DNA of 64,000 nucleotides from Epiperipatus broadwayi (GCA_028023455.1 JAQFVV010006427.1:1180001-1244000); one strand, 5' to 3'; positions 1-15,269 are shown, counted from the stretch's first letter. Program-made: numbers and translations. Notes: a model not told the origin generated them from the sequence alone.

Positions 1-3000
1 TAAAGAGAGAAGAAAAATAAAAATTATAATAAGTTTATGTGGAACAACCAGAACGCTAAAAAAACTTAAAGTTGTTATTATACTTTTAGCTGAGAGTTTA
101 AAAGAGAACTTCTTTCTAATGTTGGTATTTATATTTTTAATCTATGATTTGTTAGTATAATAGGGGGGGGGACTAAATCATTTAATAAGGAATTAATTCA
201 AGTGTTGTTATATTAATAGTTATTTAATAATTAGGTTAAGATTAAAGATTATTAATCATTTAAATAAACAAATATGCTCAATATTTTAGTATGAAAGGGT
301 ATTTAAAATGACATATACACAATCCAGAGAGCAGGTTGTATTTACATGTGCGAATGGATAAACTAAAAACAATGATTTTGTTCTTATGTAAAAGATAAAA
401 GTATTAATTTTGTTTGCTTACCAACCTCCAGAATTATGACCCTATGTTCTCACATTTTTTTGTATTGTTACAAAGTTTCTTTAGAACTGCTAAATACAGT
501 TGTTAATTTGAGATTATATTGAGAGCTGTTTTGTGCATTCTGTTTGAGTAGTGGCAAAATCCCTCTCACTGACCCAAATATGGTGTGTATAATAATTTTG
601 AGTGTTTGAACCCTGAGAAGAATTATTTGTTAAGTTTCAAAGTAGAATTTAAATTTGTAATAAATTTTATACCTAGTTATTCATTATAGTTAGACTTAAA
701 ATAGATTACTTTCACTGTTTTTATGAAAGTCAACTAAACTTTAAGATGTAAATTACTTCTTTGGTATAAAATGTATAGTTTGTTTTAACTTCATGATGAT
801 ATTCTGGTTGTGTCAAGTTTGAAATCCCTATTTTTATTTAGCTTATCTTTTTATCAATTAATATCATATTACTTTATAGTTGAAGATTTCAGTCTCCATC
901 ATTAACATTATTCTTCAATTTCATCTTGATCGTACTTGTACTTATTCATTCTCATTTAACATTAATTCATTACCATAATTGATTAATCATACAATAACTT
1001 TTATTCATTTATCATCTTAATTATTCATTATTCTCATACATCTTCATTTTTGTCTCTTCATTTTTAGACTTATTTCATTCCACTATTTAATGATTACTTC
1101 TTTCCATCATCCATTTAGTCAGGTACATCCTAATTTACTTATCATTTCATTTATAAGTGTAATTTCATAATCATTCCAGACATATAATTATTAGTCATTT
1201 ATGAATTTGCTGAACATCAAATTCAACTCATCATATTTCATTTGTGTGGATTTAAAGTGGGTTTGACCAGAAGTTATTATCTTGAATATTCACCTTGTGT
1301 TCTTTTTTAGATCTATAGTTTCATGCTAGTTTTATTCAATATAGGAATCATTTCAGTAGTTTTGCATTTTTGTTTCTTTATGCTTATATTCTTGATAATG
1401 AGAATATGATATGTTGCATAGGAGAATTTAGTCACTAAAAATGCACGGCATGATTCGTTGATGACCAGTTAGATCAGGGAGTAGGTTACAATCTATCTAT
1501 CTATCTATCTATCTATCTATATATATATATATATATATATATTGTAGATGGATATATGTATTTGTGCACAAATGAAAATTTATTTTAAATGTTCACTAAT
1601 ACAAATTTAAATTTTAATGTCATTAACCACTTTACACTGCAAAATAAACAGCTTTCTCATAGTATATAATTTTAAGCTATAATTTCGCCTCATGATGTTT
1701 AGTAAAGATCTAAACATATTTTCACATTTTGATATTATTAATTACTATACAATGTAAAATTAACAGATTATGCTTCATGTTTAATATGAGAATTCAGGCT
1801 GATTACTTTATGTTGGGTAAATTTACAATACTACAAGTATATTTTTTTTTTAAATAGAGAAACCTAAAATATGCATCTCATTATATTATATATTATGACA
1901 TTTTGATTATGTGTGCATGATTATAGATTTAAAAATGAAAAAAACTGAGATAAAAAAAATTTTGATGAATGTTTTGGCAAGATTGAAAAATCAAATTTGA
2001 TTTATATTTAACACCTTTTAAGTATTAATTATGCTTAAAACATCATTGTGCCATCTTTTAGCTAGTATTGGTCACACATTTATCAATTTTATGCTTATTT
2101 TATAGTAAATTTTTTATTTAAAATTTTAGTTTAAAAAAATCTGCATTTGGCAGTGATATTTGAAAGAAAACCAATTTTTTGTCATCTATTGTTATATAGT
2201 CCAGTCTTTTTTCCCTTATAAGGAGCCAGTAAGCACTGACTGTCAACTTCAGTCATTGTTCTTCAGGTATTTTTAACTGTCAAAGTCAGAAATCAAACCA
2301 AAATGTTTTATGTGTTTGTAATAGATTTTGAACATAAATAAATATATTTCTCATAATATTTTACATTCATAATTAAGATTTTACATTACTCTACCTAAAT
2401 ATAAACTTTGATTTGAAAATTTTTAAATTTTAGAAGAAAAATAATCAAGGAAAAGAGAATAATCATTGACCACTATTCAAGACAAGTGACCATTATTTGC
2501 ATATCAATGACATTCGGGTATAACTTGTAAAATGCAACTATTTTTCATAAATATTTATGTATTTTATGATTACTTTTTACATGATATTGATTAATAATGT
2601 GTCTAGGTTTAGATTTTTATTTAAAATATTTAATTTTAGATGAAGAAAAGACAACAGAAATGAATAATCAGAGATTGTACTTTCTAAGACATAAGAAATA
2701 ACCAGCCATTTCATATAATGATTGGTTGAAATATAATTCTTTTGTTTTACTGCTTTTGTTATTTTATTTACATTATTTTTAATTTGCATTACATTTAACC
2801 AATTTGGATGTAAAATAATTCAATTTTTAGAAGCTAAATTAAAGCAATTCTGTTTATTTTAGATTAATATTTTTATGAATAAAAACATACTAAAAACATT
2901 ATTGATGATATTTTTATGTATTGACCAATAAAATTATTTCACTGTTTTTTTCAAAAAAACATTTCAGTTAAAAGATTTTAATTAAATTTTATATTAAGCA

Positions 3001-6000
3001 TTTTTTAAAATAATCTACTTAAATAGTTATACTACAAAAATGAAAGAAAATTGTTTTATTTTTGGTATATTGACTCACTTTAAATAAAATGAAAGAAAAT
3101 ATTAACAACCTTTATAATCATATCACAGAACACTCTTATTCCAAATATGTTACTAAGAATTATTTTGCTGGCAGACCTATAACAAGCCATTTTAATAAAC
3201 TTGTAAATACAATTCTACTTTTCATTTTCAGTGCTCATTCATTCAGTCTGATAAAAAGAGAATTTATTTACAATATATACAATTGGAAGTTAGATAAAAG
3301 ACTAATTTTTTTTGTTTAGGTATTATCCTTCTTTCAGACTGAATGTAAAATTCTATTTGCAAATTTATTAAAATGTCTCACAATGTATCTGTCTGCAAAA
3401 TAATTCTGATTAATATATTTGGAACAAGAATGCTCTGTGATATGATTATAATCCTAAATGTTACATATTCAAGTAGTAATCAATTATTTATGTGCTTCTG
3501 AAATTAATAATAAACAGTTTTTTTATTATCAAGATAAGCAGCTTATGAAATGATCTGATTACTGGGTATAATAAACAAAATTATCTTGAAAAAATATTTG
3601 AAGAACAAATCACCATTTGTTTTCACATTAAGATATATTTTTCAGAGTTAAGTTATAAAAATAAAATTAATTAAATAATTTTAGTGTTTTTAGTTAATAT
3701 AATTTTTTCAATCATGTTAGTGTTTTCAATAACATAAAGCTACTATAAAAACACTGATAACCTAAGTTATCCAACCTTCTGAATAGGTTGTTAAACCAAA
3801 AGAATATAAGAATAGAAGAACAAAAAAAAATTGAAGAAGCTGTTCTTACCTGGAAGAATAGCTCTCCTAACATTAGACTTTGCTAAGAAATAATCTGTTT
3901 GCATTGAAAAAAGGACTCCTTTAGTTATTATTGAATATATGTGGGCACATAAGTAATCCAAAATGAAATTGAATGCTTAGAAAATCTATCGCATTAGAAA
4001 AATGTTTATATTTCTATGGATCTTGTAAAAAGGTATTTTTTTCAATTTATTTAGATAAATCTATCACAATAATATATATGTTTATAATCTTTTGTTAACT
4101 ATTACTATATGATTTTTTAAATTTAGTCTAATATATTATAATAAAAACATTTGATGGGTACATATATTTCAAACAATCATTTTGAAAGAAATCACTTTCT
4201 TCTACTTACTTAAACAACAACAACAAAAAAACAAAAACAAAAAAAAAGCAACTCAATAAACACGATACTGTTTTAAATATTATTAGAGTTATTTTTTTCA
4301 TCTAAGTTATAAATATTTTTGTTCTATTTCATAAATAATTACATTTTATAAAGTATTCATAATGTTATTATTATTGTGTGTGCTCATTATTACTTGTTAT
4401 AGATCTTTATTAATTGTAATTTTTTTATTTTGTATAGATTACATAATTATATCTACTTCTTTTGTTCAATGTGAGTTATTCCAGGCCACAAAAGAATTAT
4501 TAAAAATTTGATATCCATATTGCCTCTATTAATTTAATTAAAGAAAAAAGAGTATTTTTGGGAGACCTGAGAAATGTCTAACACACTGGCTTAAAATATT
4601 GGATGACTAATAATGCCATAGGTCTTCATGCAAACCAAGAATGCATCATATATATTTTTGCCATACATTTTTGAGAATTTAAACTAGATATCTAATTCAT
4701 CTTTCTCTGGGTTTTTATTCTGATTATTAAAATGGATATTATTATTTGTACTTTGGATGATCTTTATCATAATCCATAATATCACCACTTAAAACAATCA
4801 TATCAATATTTATAATATCAAATGTAGTAACACTAAAAATACTTATTATAATTTTCAGGATTGAGTTAATGATGATGAGAGTTCATAATTTCATATACTA
4901 AATTGGCATATTATTTCTATATTCTGCTTATCCCAATCTTAGCATCAATTTGTAAATCAATTTTCTGTCAATGAGCATCATCTCAATCTACCTGTTTTTG
5001 TGATTATATTTTTAATTAAATTATTTTCTTTACATAGAAACTAAAAATTCCAAGTTTACCTATTCATTGAACTCTTACAACAACCAAAAATAAAACTATA
5101 TATGATTGTAATTTTTTTTATTTCTTATTAAACAAAAATGTAGACCCTTTAATTACGTTTCCTTTTATACATTTTCTAAATAATATAGCATTCTATTCAT
5201 CGACTCAAAAATTCACTATTATAGTTATCCACTTATGTATATATTTTTCTTTCCTGTTTTTAATTTTAAAGTCTTCAACTTTGATAACAAAATTAACTTG
5301 TTAAAGTATTTTTTCCTCATGAAATAGTATTTTAGCTAGTCCATTTTACATTATTTTAAAGCTACTTTCCCCCTCCTTTTTTAGATTGCTTCACAATTAT
5401 TTGTAACCATCTCTTCCATGTGTGAGACCACATGGAGACCATGAATTAGATATGACACATCTATTTCAGTGTATATATATATATTCTATTTAAAATGGCA
5501 CCTAATATAGCTTAGAAAAATAAGATGTCAAAATATTTTGATATTATTATAAAGCCATTATAGATCTGATAACTTCCTGTGTCTAAAATGAAAAGTTATT
5601 TATAATAACTTCACACATCTTATGAAAATAATGATATTACACATACAGAAAGTAACGAATAGGCAAAGAAATTAGAAACCAAGGGAAAAAAGTAGTCAGA
5701 AAATTATTTTTTTTAAAAAAAAAACTTACATGGCAGTATAGTTCAAATAGACAGAAACAAGATTAGTATTAGAATAAAATGTTATATAAAAAGAAACAAA
5801 AATTGAATAGTCTCCAAAATTTATTTATGAGAATATGGTTTCAAAATGTTTATATCATAAAGGAATTGGTATTTTTTTTATATAGAAATTATAATAAAAG
5901 TAAATATCATAGAAAGTTTTACAAAAACACCATATTGAATTACTTTAAAGCTATTTAAAATTACATTTAATGGTACTGGATAAAATTCTAAAAAATATGC

Positions 6001-6940
6001 AGGTTCAAAAGAATCAAATCAATATGTTCTTTAATTCATTACATATGATAAAATCTAAATCTTTATTCTATTGGACATGGGAAATGAACAAATAACAAAA
6101 GGGCTCCTAACAAATATTTTTTTAATTTGAGCATTAGTTTTATAAGAAAAAACAGACCTCCTAAATAAGTCAAATTTTAATTGCTTTTAGTATGTAGTAA
6201 ATATAATCAAATAATTTATTGTCCAGTTTTATATAAAGTTTAAGCATCAAAATAAATAGAGATGGGTCATAATGTTTGGTCTTGAATTCTAGAGACTGAT
6301 ACTTTACCATTTCACCAAACCATGCAAAGCATTGGAGTGGTTATGATTGAGGATAGAATACAATTTAGAGTTACTCTGTATGATGTTAGCATTAATGCAT
6401 GGTAAGAGTATGTTTGTTTATTTTTATTCTTTTAAATACTTTTTTTTCCAAATTCAACAAGGCTCTTCATGTACTAATCTGAAAGTTTTTATCAGATTCT
6501 ATATTAAAAAGACAAAGTGTTGAAATATTTCATGAAGTAATGATCTGTTCAAAAAATTAAAATGTAGCATTGCATCTAAATTACAACTATGGTATGTATT
6601 CGGACATACTTATGTTTTGCATATTAGATTGTAGAATAATCAAATTGGAATGCCATATTCATTTGCAAGTGGTTGCTACTGCTGATTGTTGTTGTTAAGT
6701 CTGTTAAAATTACTTCCAAGGTATATGTTTCCAGCCATAGATGAGCACTAGAAGGAGATAAAATATGATTTTAGAAAGAAAAGTATTATAGACTTTGTTA
6801 TGTTACCAGAAAAATGCAAAACTAAGATCATAGGCAATGAATGATTTCTATATAGTTTTTAATGATTTGGAGATATTTGAGTTAGTTTATATATATATAA
6901 TATTATAAATCGATGTCTGTATTTCTTCAAAATAATATAC
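1..6940. other. AT-rich gene-less stretch
   Basis: I see no protein-coding gene, RNA gene or recognisable transposon protein here. The longest open frames (about 70 and 76 codons near 2.6 and 3.1 kb) have strongly AT-driven composition and no domain signature. The stretch holds poly(A)/poly(T) runs, a short CAA-rich tract at about 4.21-4.25 kb that looks like a decayed retroposon tail, and one microsatellite listed separately. It is best read as intron or intergenic DNA. Confidence 0.6.
1490..1543. repeat. Compound microsatellite (ATCT)n-(AT)n
   Basis: About seven ATCT units run directly into about twelve AT units. Compound tetranucleotide/dinucleotide tracts like this are common in large invertebrate genomes and should be length-polymorphic. 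Confidence 0.95.
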
Positions 6941-7662
6941 GCAAATTTATAAATAAATATTTAAAAATACAGTATTTAAAAGCTTATAAAAATATATGTA
7001 TAACCATCACTTAGGAGCGCTTTCAACCAACTTGTGGCTTTGTCAACTATCACGTTTAAAATGTCAGCTTTCCCATAATTCTATGATGTCAACTTTCCCA
7101 TAATTCTGTGATCTTAATGTTTGCTGCTTGCCTATTAACCAAATGTTGCTTGTATTTACATATCAACATCGCCTCTTTAATTTTCCTTTTATTATTATTT
7201 CTTTCAATTTCCAATATTTTTACTGATGTCAACTTTTCCGTAATTCTGTGATCTTAATGTTTGCTGCTTGCCTATTAACCAAGTGTTGCTTGTATTTACA
7301 TATCAACATCGCCTCTTTAATTTTCCTTTTATTATTATTTCTTTCAATTTCCAATATTTTTACGTAGCTTGCCTATTAACCAAGTGTTGCTTGTATTTAC
7401 ATATCAACATCGCCTCTTTAATTAAAGAGGCGATGTTGATATGTAAGTATAAGCAACATTTGGTTAATAGGCAAGCAGCAAACATTAAGATCACAGAATT
7501 ATGGGAAAGTTGACATCATAGAATTATGGGAAAGTTGACATTTTAAACATGATAGTTGACAAAGCTACAAGTTGGTTGAAAGTGCTCCTAAGTGACGGTT
7601 ATACATATATTTTTTATAAGCTTTTAAATACTGCATTTTTAAATATTTATTTATAAATTTGC
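6941..7662. mobile_element. Palindromic MITE-like foldback element, 722 bp
   Basis: The left end GCAAATTTATAAATAAATAT is repeated in inverse orientation at the right end, and the two halves pair along most of their length. Both carry TTAAAAGCTTATAAAA, then TAACC(A/G)TCACTTAGGAGC. The axis lies between 7422 and 7423 in CTCTTTAATTAAAGAG. The left half is longer because a 140-bp unit (7084-7223) is repeated at 7224-7363 and again partly at 7364-7422. Flanks are TA-rich (TATAC/TATAT), so a TA target duplication is possible but cannot be proved. An 81-codon open frame at 7268-7513 simply reads through the palindrome and is not a gene. It is probably a non-autonomous DNA transposon derivative. Confidence 0.85.
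7084..7422 (+). repeat. 140-bp tandem duplication inside foldback element
   Basis: The unit begins TGATGTCAACTTT and ends CCAATATTTTTAC. It occurs at 7084-7223 and 7224-7363 with only a few substitutions. A third partial copy starts at 7364 with GTAGCTTGCC and ends at the palindrome axis. The inverse arm carries a single copy, so the duplication arose after, or independently of, the palindrome. Confidence 0.88.
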
Positions 7663-10600
7663 ATATATATATATATATGATCATATATAACATTAATGAA
7701 TTATTTTTCAAAATTTATTAATAGGATATAGTTTCTATATAATAGGATCAACAGAAAAAATATTGCCTGGTAGAGAAATATCTTAACATTTAATTTAGTC
7801 TTATAAAAATATTAAAAAAAAAAAAAACTAAAACAATTTATCTATGTATATCCACTACTGAATCAGGCTTATAAAAATAATTTATCTGAAATATCAGTAT
7901 TCTGAATTATAAATCTTAATGAGTCCTTTATATTTTTTAAGTGCATAAACATAATTGCAGTAGAATAGGTGATCACATAATTTTAAACAGAAACATTTTG
8001 ATAATATTCCAATGAGGAATGAAAGCTAGATTGATATATTACATAATTTCTATTTATATTGAGTTGCTGTATTAATTTTTTTTTTTATAAATTGATTGTT
8101 TTTAAATTTTATAAACATAATTAGATACTTAATTATATAAAAAGAAAAAAATAATAAAAATATTTATTACAACCCATAAAATAATGAGATAAATGCTTGA
8201 TTTAGTAGCAAATTTAGTTATAACATGACATTTATGCCAAGTTTAGTTTGCAAATTACTATAATTGTATAATAATATTTGAGAACACTTGTATATATTAA
8301 AAATATATGAACAAACAATGAAAATTACACATAGCAAAAAGTTAGAATATTTTTTAAAATACTTTCAAATTTTAAATACTTATATCAATGATTGATTATG
8401 ATAGCAAAAAATAAAAAGAAAATTGATTTAACCCAACCCCTAATCTCTAACATTAATCAAAATTGAGAAAATAATTACTGTTGTAAATGTTTGTTTTAAT
8501 AAATTTCAAATAAATTTTAAAAATATGTTTACATGATTAATTGTTTATCAATAAATTTAAATATTTAATTATGTGATTTTTCTGTGGATTCTATTATTTG
8601 GTTTTTTAGTCTGTCTGAAAATTCTTATAAGCAGATTGAAATTTAGCAAGTAAACTTGGTGCACTTGTATAAGATGAAAGTAATATATCCTAATAGAAGG
8701 AGGAATAGACAGTCATTATGAAAAAAATTAAGACTATTATATGTAGTTCAAGTTATTTGTTAGATATAATTAATGTTTGCATATTTTTAGTTTTTTTTAA
8801 ACTTTTGCCTTAATATTAAAAAAACCCACTTCATTGAAGTTTCAGTAAAAATAAGCAAATAAAAAGAATTATGTAATATGAGTCTTCATATGGCTTCTAA
8901 ACATTTTATAAAACTTTTTTAGTTATATCTAAATATGACTTTGTCTTATTCAGTACTATAGGAAAGTGGGCAGATGGAAGAGACAAAGATTTCTGAATCA
9001 GTTTTTAGCCAAAGAAAATAAAAAGAAACTTAATTTGGTCAAGTAAGTAGAACCAGTGAGATTCAACTTGTCACGTTACATGTGAATATCAAATAACTTT
9101 CCCAATATTTGATAAATTGATGATTATTATTATGATATTGTAAAACTTAAATTTGTATCAAAATATTTTTATGACTATATTTCTAGACATATCCATCCAT
9201 GTAACAATTATTTAATTACATGATATTTCAAGTCGTTTTTAAAAATGTTAAATATGCTTAAACTTTTATTACATGACATATGCTTTAATCATATGAATAA
9301 AGACATCTGAAAAATTAAGTGATTCACAAAATGCATTTCTTGGTGAATCAACTCTTTAGCTAGACCAGGTCACAACTTTTTATATATATCCTAATGCTCA
9401 GCATACATTTATTTTAACGATCATTTTAGGTCTTTATTCCACACTGAAAAGAGTGAAGTCGGATTAATTATTTGACATGATTATGCAGTATAAACACATA
9501 GGCTAAAATGTTCATTTCTAAGCTAATAAATGATTATTAATAATTATTAAGTTACTTATTTAGATAGATTATGTCACAATAGTAAATTAAGAAAGTTTGG
9601 CACCTTTAAATTAAATTGTAATAAATTTTAAAATGTTAGCTGAATAATTTTTAATGCTACCATGTGTAGTTTTAAAAACTTAAAATTATATTCAGCTTAT
9701 AAATAAAGCATTCATTTGTTATAAGTAACATTCGTAGTAAGCTAGCATGCACCTTAGATTTGGGTGGTATATATATTATAAGCAAAAGAAAGACAGCTAA
9801 CATATTAATAATTTTTTTAAGATCATAAACTATAGAGTAAATGTTATTTTAAAAGTCAATTAGAGCAACACTCTTGTAGAGTTAAATAAAGCTTAAATCA
9901 GAATCTAACTTAATACTAACATTTTTAATTTTCAAGTAAAATGTTTTCGTTTACTTTAAGCTAAGACATAACAATTAAAGTCATTCATAAAAGGTTAAAT
10001 AATTAAATTTTGTCATTCTAAAAAAAACGTATTCAAGTGCGATGAAAGTAAAAAGTTTTTTATTTTTATTTCTTTTCTTCATAGTAAAAAGTTTCTTTCA
10101 AATATTTGCACAATTTAAAAGCAAATTTTATTTTGGTTTTGCCTTCTGGGTATTTTACTGAAATTGATTAGCAAAAAAGAATATTACAGAAATCCATAAT
10201 GCTATAAAAATTCAAACTGCCATATTATTTTCTATCATGATTAATTTTATATAAAAAATCTATATTATTATGTGTGTCAACAGCCAATTTCTGCACAATG
10301 TGTATTTCAGTACTTTTCTATAAATTGTGAGATAAGCTTTATTCTTTTTTAGCAAATCAAAAATAGCGTAATTAATTTTTTTTTCTTTTCATGTCCAGAG
10401 CCCTATTAACATTTCTTCTTCCTGAAACTTTAATATCCCCCACCGCACCATGTCAAAACATTTATTTCTTATTTTGCATTACAAAGTTATTTTTCTAGAA
10501 CTCTTTTTTTTATTCTTTACCAGATTAATAAAAACTGTTTTATTACTCTCAGCCAATCCTCATATTCTTGTAATACTAAAGATTTAAACAAAAAATTAAA

Positions 10601-12912
10601 TAATTTTTATTTCTTTTATCTTCTTTATGTTCTTTCACTTTCCATAAATTAATCCTAATCCATTTTCAATATTCTACAGTAAAAAAAAAGTGTGATGGTT
10701 TCCCATTCATCTCTAAATTTATCATATCTATTATAATATTTTTATCACATTTTTGTCTTTTTTTCCTTTATATTCAAACTCCTGTCTTAAGTAATAATAA
10801 ACTTATTGTTTTATCATACATCTTTTTATGTTATATGTATATATAACACGATTGCAGATGTTTTAAAGGAATTGAGCAGAACAAATTCCTAATGTTCACA
10901 CCATGCATTCATATCATCATAGCTGTTATTACTGTGTAAACTGAAATGCTCACCAACATTGATCAGTCATTATAGTGAATTTATTTGTGTATAAACCCAT
11001 ACTTTAGGATAAAAGAATAACAAGGTCTTTCTTCTTGATTATCTGATAGTTCTTAAGCAAAATATTAGTTGAGATTTCTTCAAGGTAGGAGAATGTGGGT
11101 GTAGATAATTACTTTTTTTTAATATAGATATACAAACTCTTATTTCCAGAAGTTTGTAAAATCACTAACCAATATAACAGCTGGTGGTCAAAGGTAAAGG
11201 ATGCTAAGAAGCCCCTGATTGAGGAGCTAGGCCAATATTTGTTAATTTAAAACTTTTTTTAAGTTTATAATCATTTTTCAAAAAAAAAAAAATCCACAAC
11301 AATCTCATTTATTAACCTCTTTCCCCAACATCCTCAGATCATTTTTACTTTAATGTTTTTTTATTTAATTTACAAGTAGCACCTCAGATTTCATGGGTTT
11401 GTATTTATTGATTTTCTTCTATTTCACTTTTATTATATTTATTTAATTTCATATTTTAAATATCATTTGTACTTTCTATCTACTTTTTATTTTTACATGC
11501 TTTATGTATACCATACTGGGATATATTTTAAGTTGGAAATTGTGGCATAGGCATTTTATAGTGTTTTTAATTTTTTTCTCTTTACCATATCATTCATTTT
11601 AAATTATACTGAGCTAGTCAAGTAAACAGAGTCATTTTTCATAAAAAATATATTTTCATTCCAATTTTGCTAAAACTTTCAGCCAAATAATGAGTTATGA
11701 CTTGAACTAAATGATTGATCAAATTTGTTAAAATCATAACTTTATCATCTTCAAATATTATATCACATCAAAACAATTCAATTCATTATCTTTTGATATT
11801 CATTTCTCTATTATAAATAATATTCATTTCCTATCAATTCTAAATACATTTTAAATGAAACTAAAGGTAAACAAATTTTACTTTATCAATATTTTCTATT
11901 CTATAAAATTAATTTATGTTGTTTTTTATAACAATATTTACTTTTTTTTTTTCAAAATGCCTAGTGTAATAATTCAATATATTCTATCAAATATTATTCT
12001 TATAATCAATGATATAATTGATAAACTCTTGTTTTAAAAAAAAAAAACATTTTATTATTTGTAACTCCATATTGTATGTCAGAGAAGTATTATTAAATTT
12101 ACTAGAATATTTCTATTTAAATTTTTCCTTAATACCTTAACTGTGTGGAAAATTAAATAAGTATTTAACATTTTTCATAATGTGTTTACCAAAATATAAA
12201 TAACTGTCTATATGAACTTTTACTCTTTTAAACCACAATATGTAAATATCACACTGCTTTGCACCCTTACCATTTTTAATTATTTAATGTCACCATATAT
12301 TCTAAATACTGTTGTTGCATTTTAATTTTTTTTTTTTAAATTTGAAATAGCCTGAATCTAAATTATGATATTACAAAACTTTAATTGCAGCAACATTTTT
12401 AATAAAATCAATTGCTTTTATAAAATTTACAAATTAAAACTTAAAATAGCAGGTCATAATTATTGATAAGTTCTACAATATTTCTTAATAGTTGTATATA
12501 AATCTATTGTAATATAATTAATATTAAAGGTAGCTTGTGATTAAAGTGAATCCTAAGTTTTCTGTACACAATTTGTAATGATCTTTGTAAATATTATAAG
12601 AATATATAAAATAGTGCTAAGTTTGCTATTTATTCTTTTCTTTTCTATTCTTAAATAACAATATCACTATTCCATTCTTCCAGTTATTTAGAATATCTTT
12701 ATCATTAAGACATCTAGTATATAATTTTTTGCAAAAACTTTTTTTAAAATGTATTTGTCATTGATTTAAGTGAATGTCATAACTATATTATTCAGTTAAA
12801 AGTATTTTGAGTCATGTGATAGCTATCTAGGCCAATGTTTTATAATTATAAAATATTTTGATCAACTTCATAAAATCTCCCTTTTTAAATAATAGTGTTA
12901 AAATAAATTTTC
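7663..12912. other. AT-rich gene-less stretch
   Basis: No gene, RNA or transposon protein is recognisable. The only open frame above 60 codons without other explanation (11855-12037, +) is Ile/Phe/Lys/Tyr-rich and typical of chance translation of AT-rich DNA. Frequent homopolymer T and A runs are the only local structure. Confidence 0.6.
12898..12912 (+). repeat. Target-site duplication, left, foldback copy 1
   Basis: TTAAAATAAATTTTC here matches TTAAATTAAACTTTC at 13174-13188 in 13 of 15 positions. The two copies flank the foldback element exactly at its expected termini. Confidence 0.65.
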
Positions 12913-13173
12913 ATCACATAATTACCATTTCTTATGTTTGTTTATAACTGTTATTAAAACAGGTAAAACTCTCTATATGTATTGCCACTCAATGCAAACC
13001 AGAGTAATCAATGAATGCTAGAAGGCTTGTGCATAAAATCCACATCCAATGCCTACTCATCCAATATCCCCAGACTAAGCACTAGATGGGGATTTTATGC
13101 ACAAGCCTTCTAGCATTCATTGATTACACTGGCTTGCATTGAGTGATACTATGTATAAAGAGTTTTGCCTGTT
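12913..13173 (+). mobile_element. Foldback retroposon-like element, copy 1 (261 bp)
   Basis: The element has an unpaired leader (ATCACATAATTACC...) to about 12955. A left arm (12957-13050) follows, then a short loop with CCAATATCCCCAGAC, then a right arm (13080-13173) that is the reverse complement of the left and ends at GTTTTGCCTGTT. The arms share GAAGGCTTGTGCATAAAATC and its inverse. It encodes no protein. A 15-bp imperfect direct repeat flanks it. The same leader, arms and end recur at 15.3, 31.0 and 59.5 kb, and the termini at 21.6 kb. Known MITEs make 2-10-bp duplications. The longer flanks here suggest target-primed reverse transcription. Confidence 0.85.
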
Positions 13174-13188
13174 TTAAATTAAACTTTC

Positions 13189-15269
13189 TTCTAATATCAA
13201 GATATTTTACATATTTGAGACTTTATAGTTTTTTTATATAGCTTTTTTAATTATTTCAGAATATTTCATTGTATTATAACTCAATCTTTTCTGCATACTT
13301 TTATCTAATTCAATTCTTAAATTTTTTGAAATAGGCCAACTTTAAATGGTTTCACTTTTTTGTTGTTTACAATTTATTTATTGTAGGAAAAAAATATTCT
13401 AATAAATTATTTTCTTGTTTTTACTATTTATATATAATTCTAAATTACTTGCATTTATATACATTTTATATCATTTTATTTTTTCTTCAATCAACTTAGC
13501 TATTATTATTCTCCCATCCTTTACATTTTGTTCAATTTCTTATTTAAAGAACACATAGAAATAATTTTTGTGTACTAACTTTGCATACTGTATCATCTTT
13601 CTAGCCACTATGTTTGTAGTAATCTCCATATAATCCAATTAAATAATATTTTTACTAACTTATTTTATTTATAAACTGTAGCCTTTCAAACATTTTTAAT
13701 TTGATTTTTATTTTTTTTAAATAAAAGCCCACACTACTTTTGTTTGAATAGCCTCATATGTTGTTTGCAATTAACCAGTACATATCTTACTTTTTTTTTT
13801 TTTTGAAATTTCATTTAAAATTTTTTTAGTCTTCTGGCCTATACAAAATATCTCATTTCTAATTGTTAAAACAGATATCATCACACCTTTCTACATTATT
13901 CTACATACTTTATATTTATTGCATGAGGAACATAGCAGATTGTAGATAAAAAACATAAGTATAAAAAATATAAATGTTAAAAATATCTGAAATAGTTTTT
14001 ATACAATAAGTGTGTAAATGAGTCATTTTTGATCGATGCAAAATTATAAATGTTATAAAACTTTTTTAGTAATTTAATTTATATTAGTTATACAGTTTTA
14101 TATAATGTTTATTAATTATTGGATGCTGAGCATGGTAGGAAAAAATCCAGTTTCTTACTAATGTCATATATTTTTGAAGAATAGAAATTCTCTAAAAATC
14201 TACTTTCTAAATAAGTAGATGTTGCATTATATAAGCTTGATAAAGTGAAAAAATATTTAGTAAACTATATATAATTAAAATAAATTTATTTGCAAGTTAA
14301 ATGATGGCTATTTAAAAGTAAACTTAAAATGCTGAGTCCTTTTCCTTTTAATAGTAGTGTTGAATTGAGATGACATGATGCAACTAAAAAATTTTCCTCA
14401 CTTATTATACTCACATTCATGTGGCATTTTCAGGAACTTCATTATCATGTTCATGGAATGTAACAATAGGTTAATAAACGTCCTTATCACGTGATATTAT
14501 TAGCAGACGGTGAATACAGCATTTTTTTACCAAACGTTTTCAAAAATAAAGAAAATAAAAAATGATTTTAAATCCTTAAAAGAGATTATCTAATTTAATT
14601 TTAATATTTTTTTAAGAGATTATCTAATTCATTAACAATTTATATAAAAAGTGACTATTTCAAGAATTAGATTTAGTTTAAAAGTCATAAAATTTATAAA
14701 ATTCTAATAAAATTTATTAGAAATATCGTTATAATAATAATTTAATTTTTTTTTCGTTTTGGTAAATATTCATTATTTTTGTTATTAAAACACATGTAGT
14801 TATATGTATGTACATAGTATTAATATTTTGGCACCAATATTTTTTCTTTCTTTTAAATTTATGTACAATGTCTATTATAGTATTTGAAAATTAAGTAATT
14901 TATAAGTGTTAAAAATGCATGTACACAAAGGTACCTTATATTGAATCAGTATACTAAATATCTATAATCTTTTATTTTTTAAGACAAATATCCTTCAATT
15001 TTTGACTTACTATTATTTACTAATATGTTTCATTATTCATTATATTTCCTCCTAATCTCTGCACCCTTCTCTACTAGTAGCTTTATAAAATGCTATATTA
15101 ACAGTAAAAAAGTAAATTATCACACATTTATTATTTGTTCTTAAACATGGAAAATCTCACCCCCTCTTTAATATTTTTATTTCAACTTCCAATTCTTGAA
15201 AAATAAGATAAATAATAATGTGGCAGTAAGCACCATTGTTTTAACCTGATTTTATACTGGATTTCCAAT
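13189..15269. other. AT-rich gene-less stretch
   Basis: Nothing codes here by eye. There are long T runs (for example 13791-13804) and low-complexity AT sequence, and no recognisable element. Confidence 0.6.
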
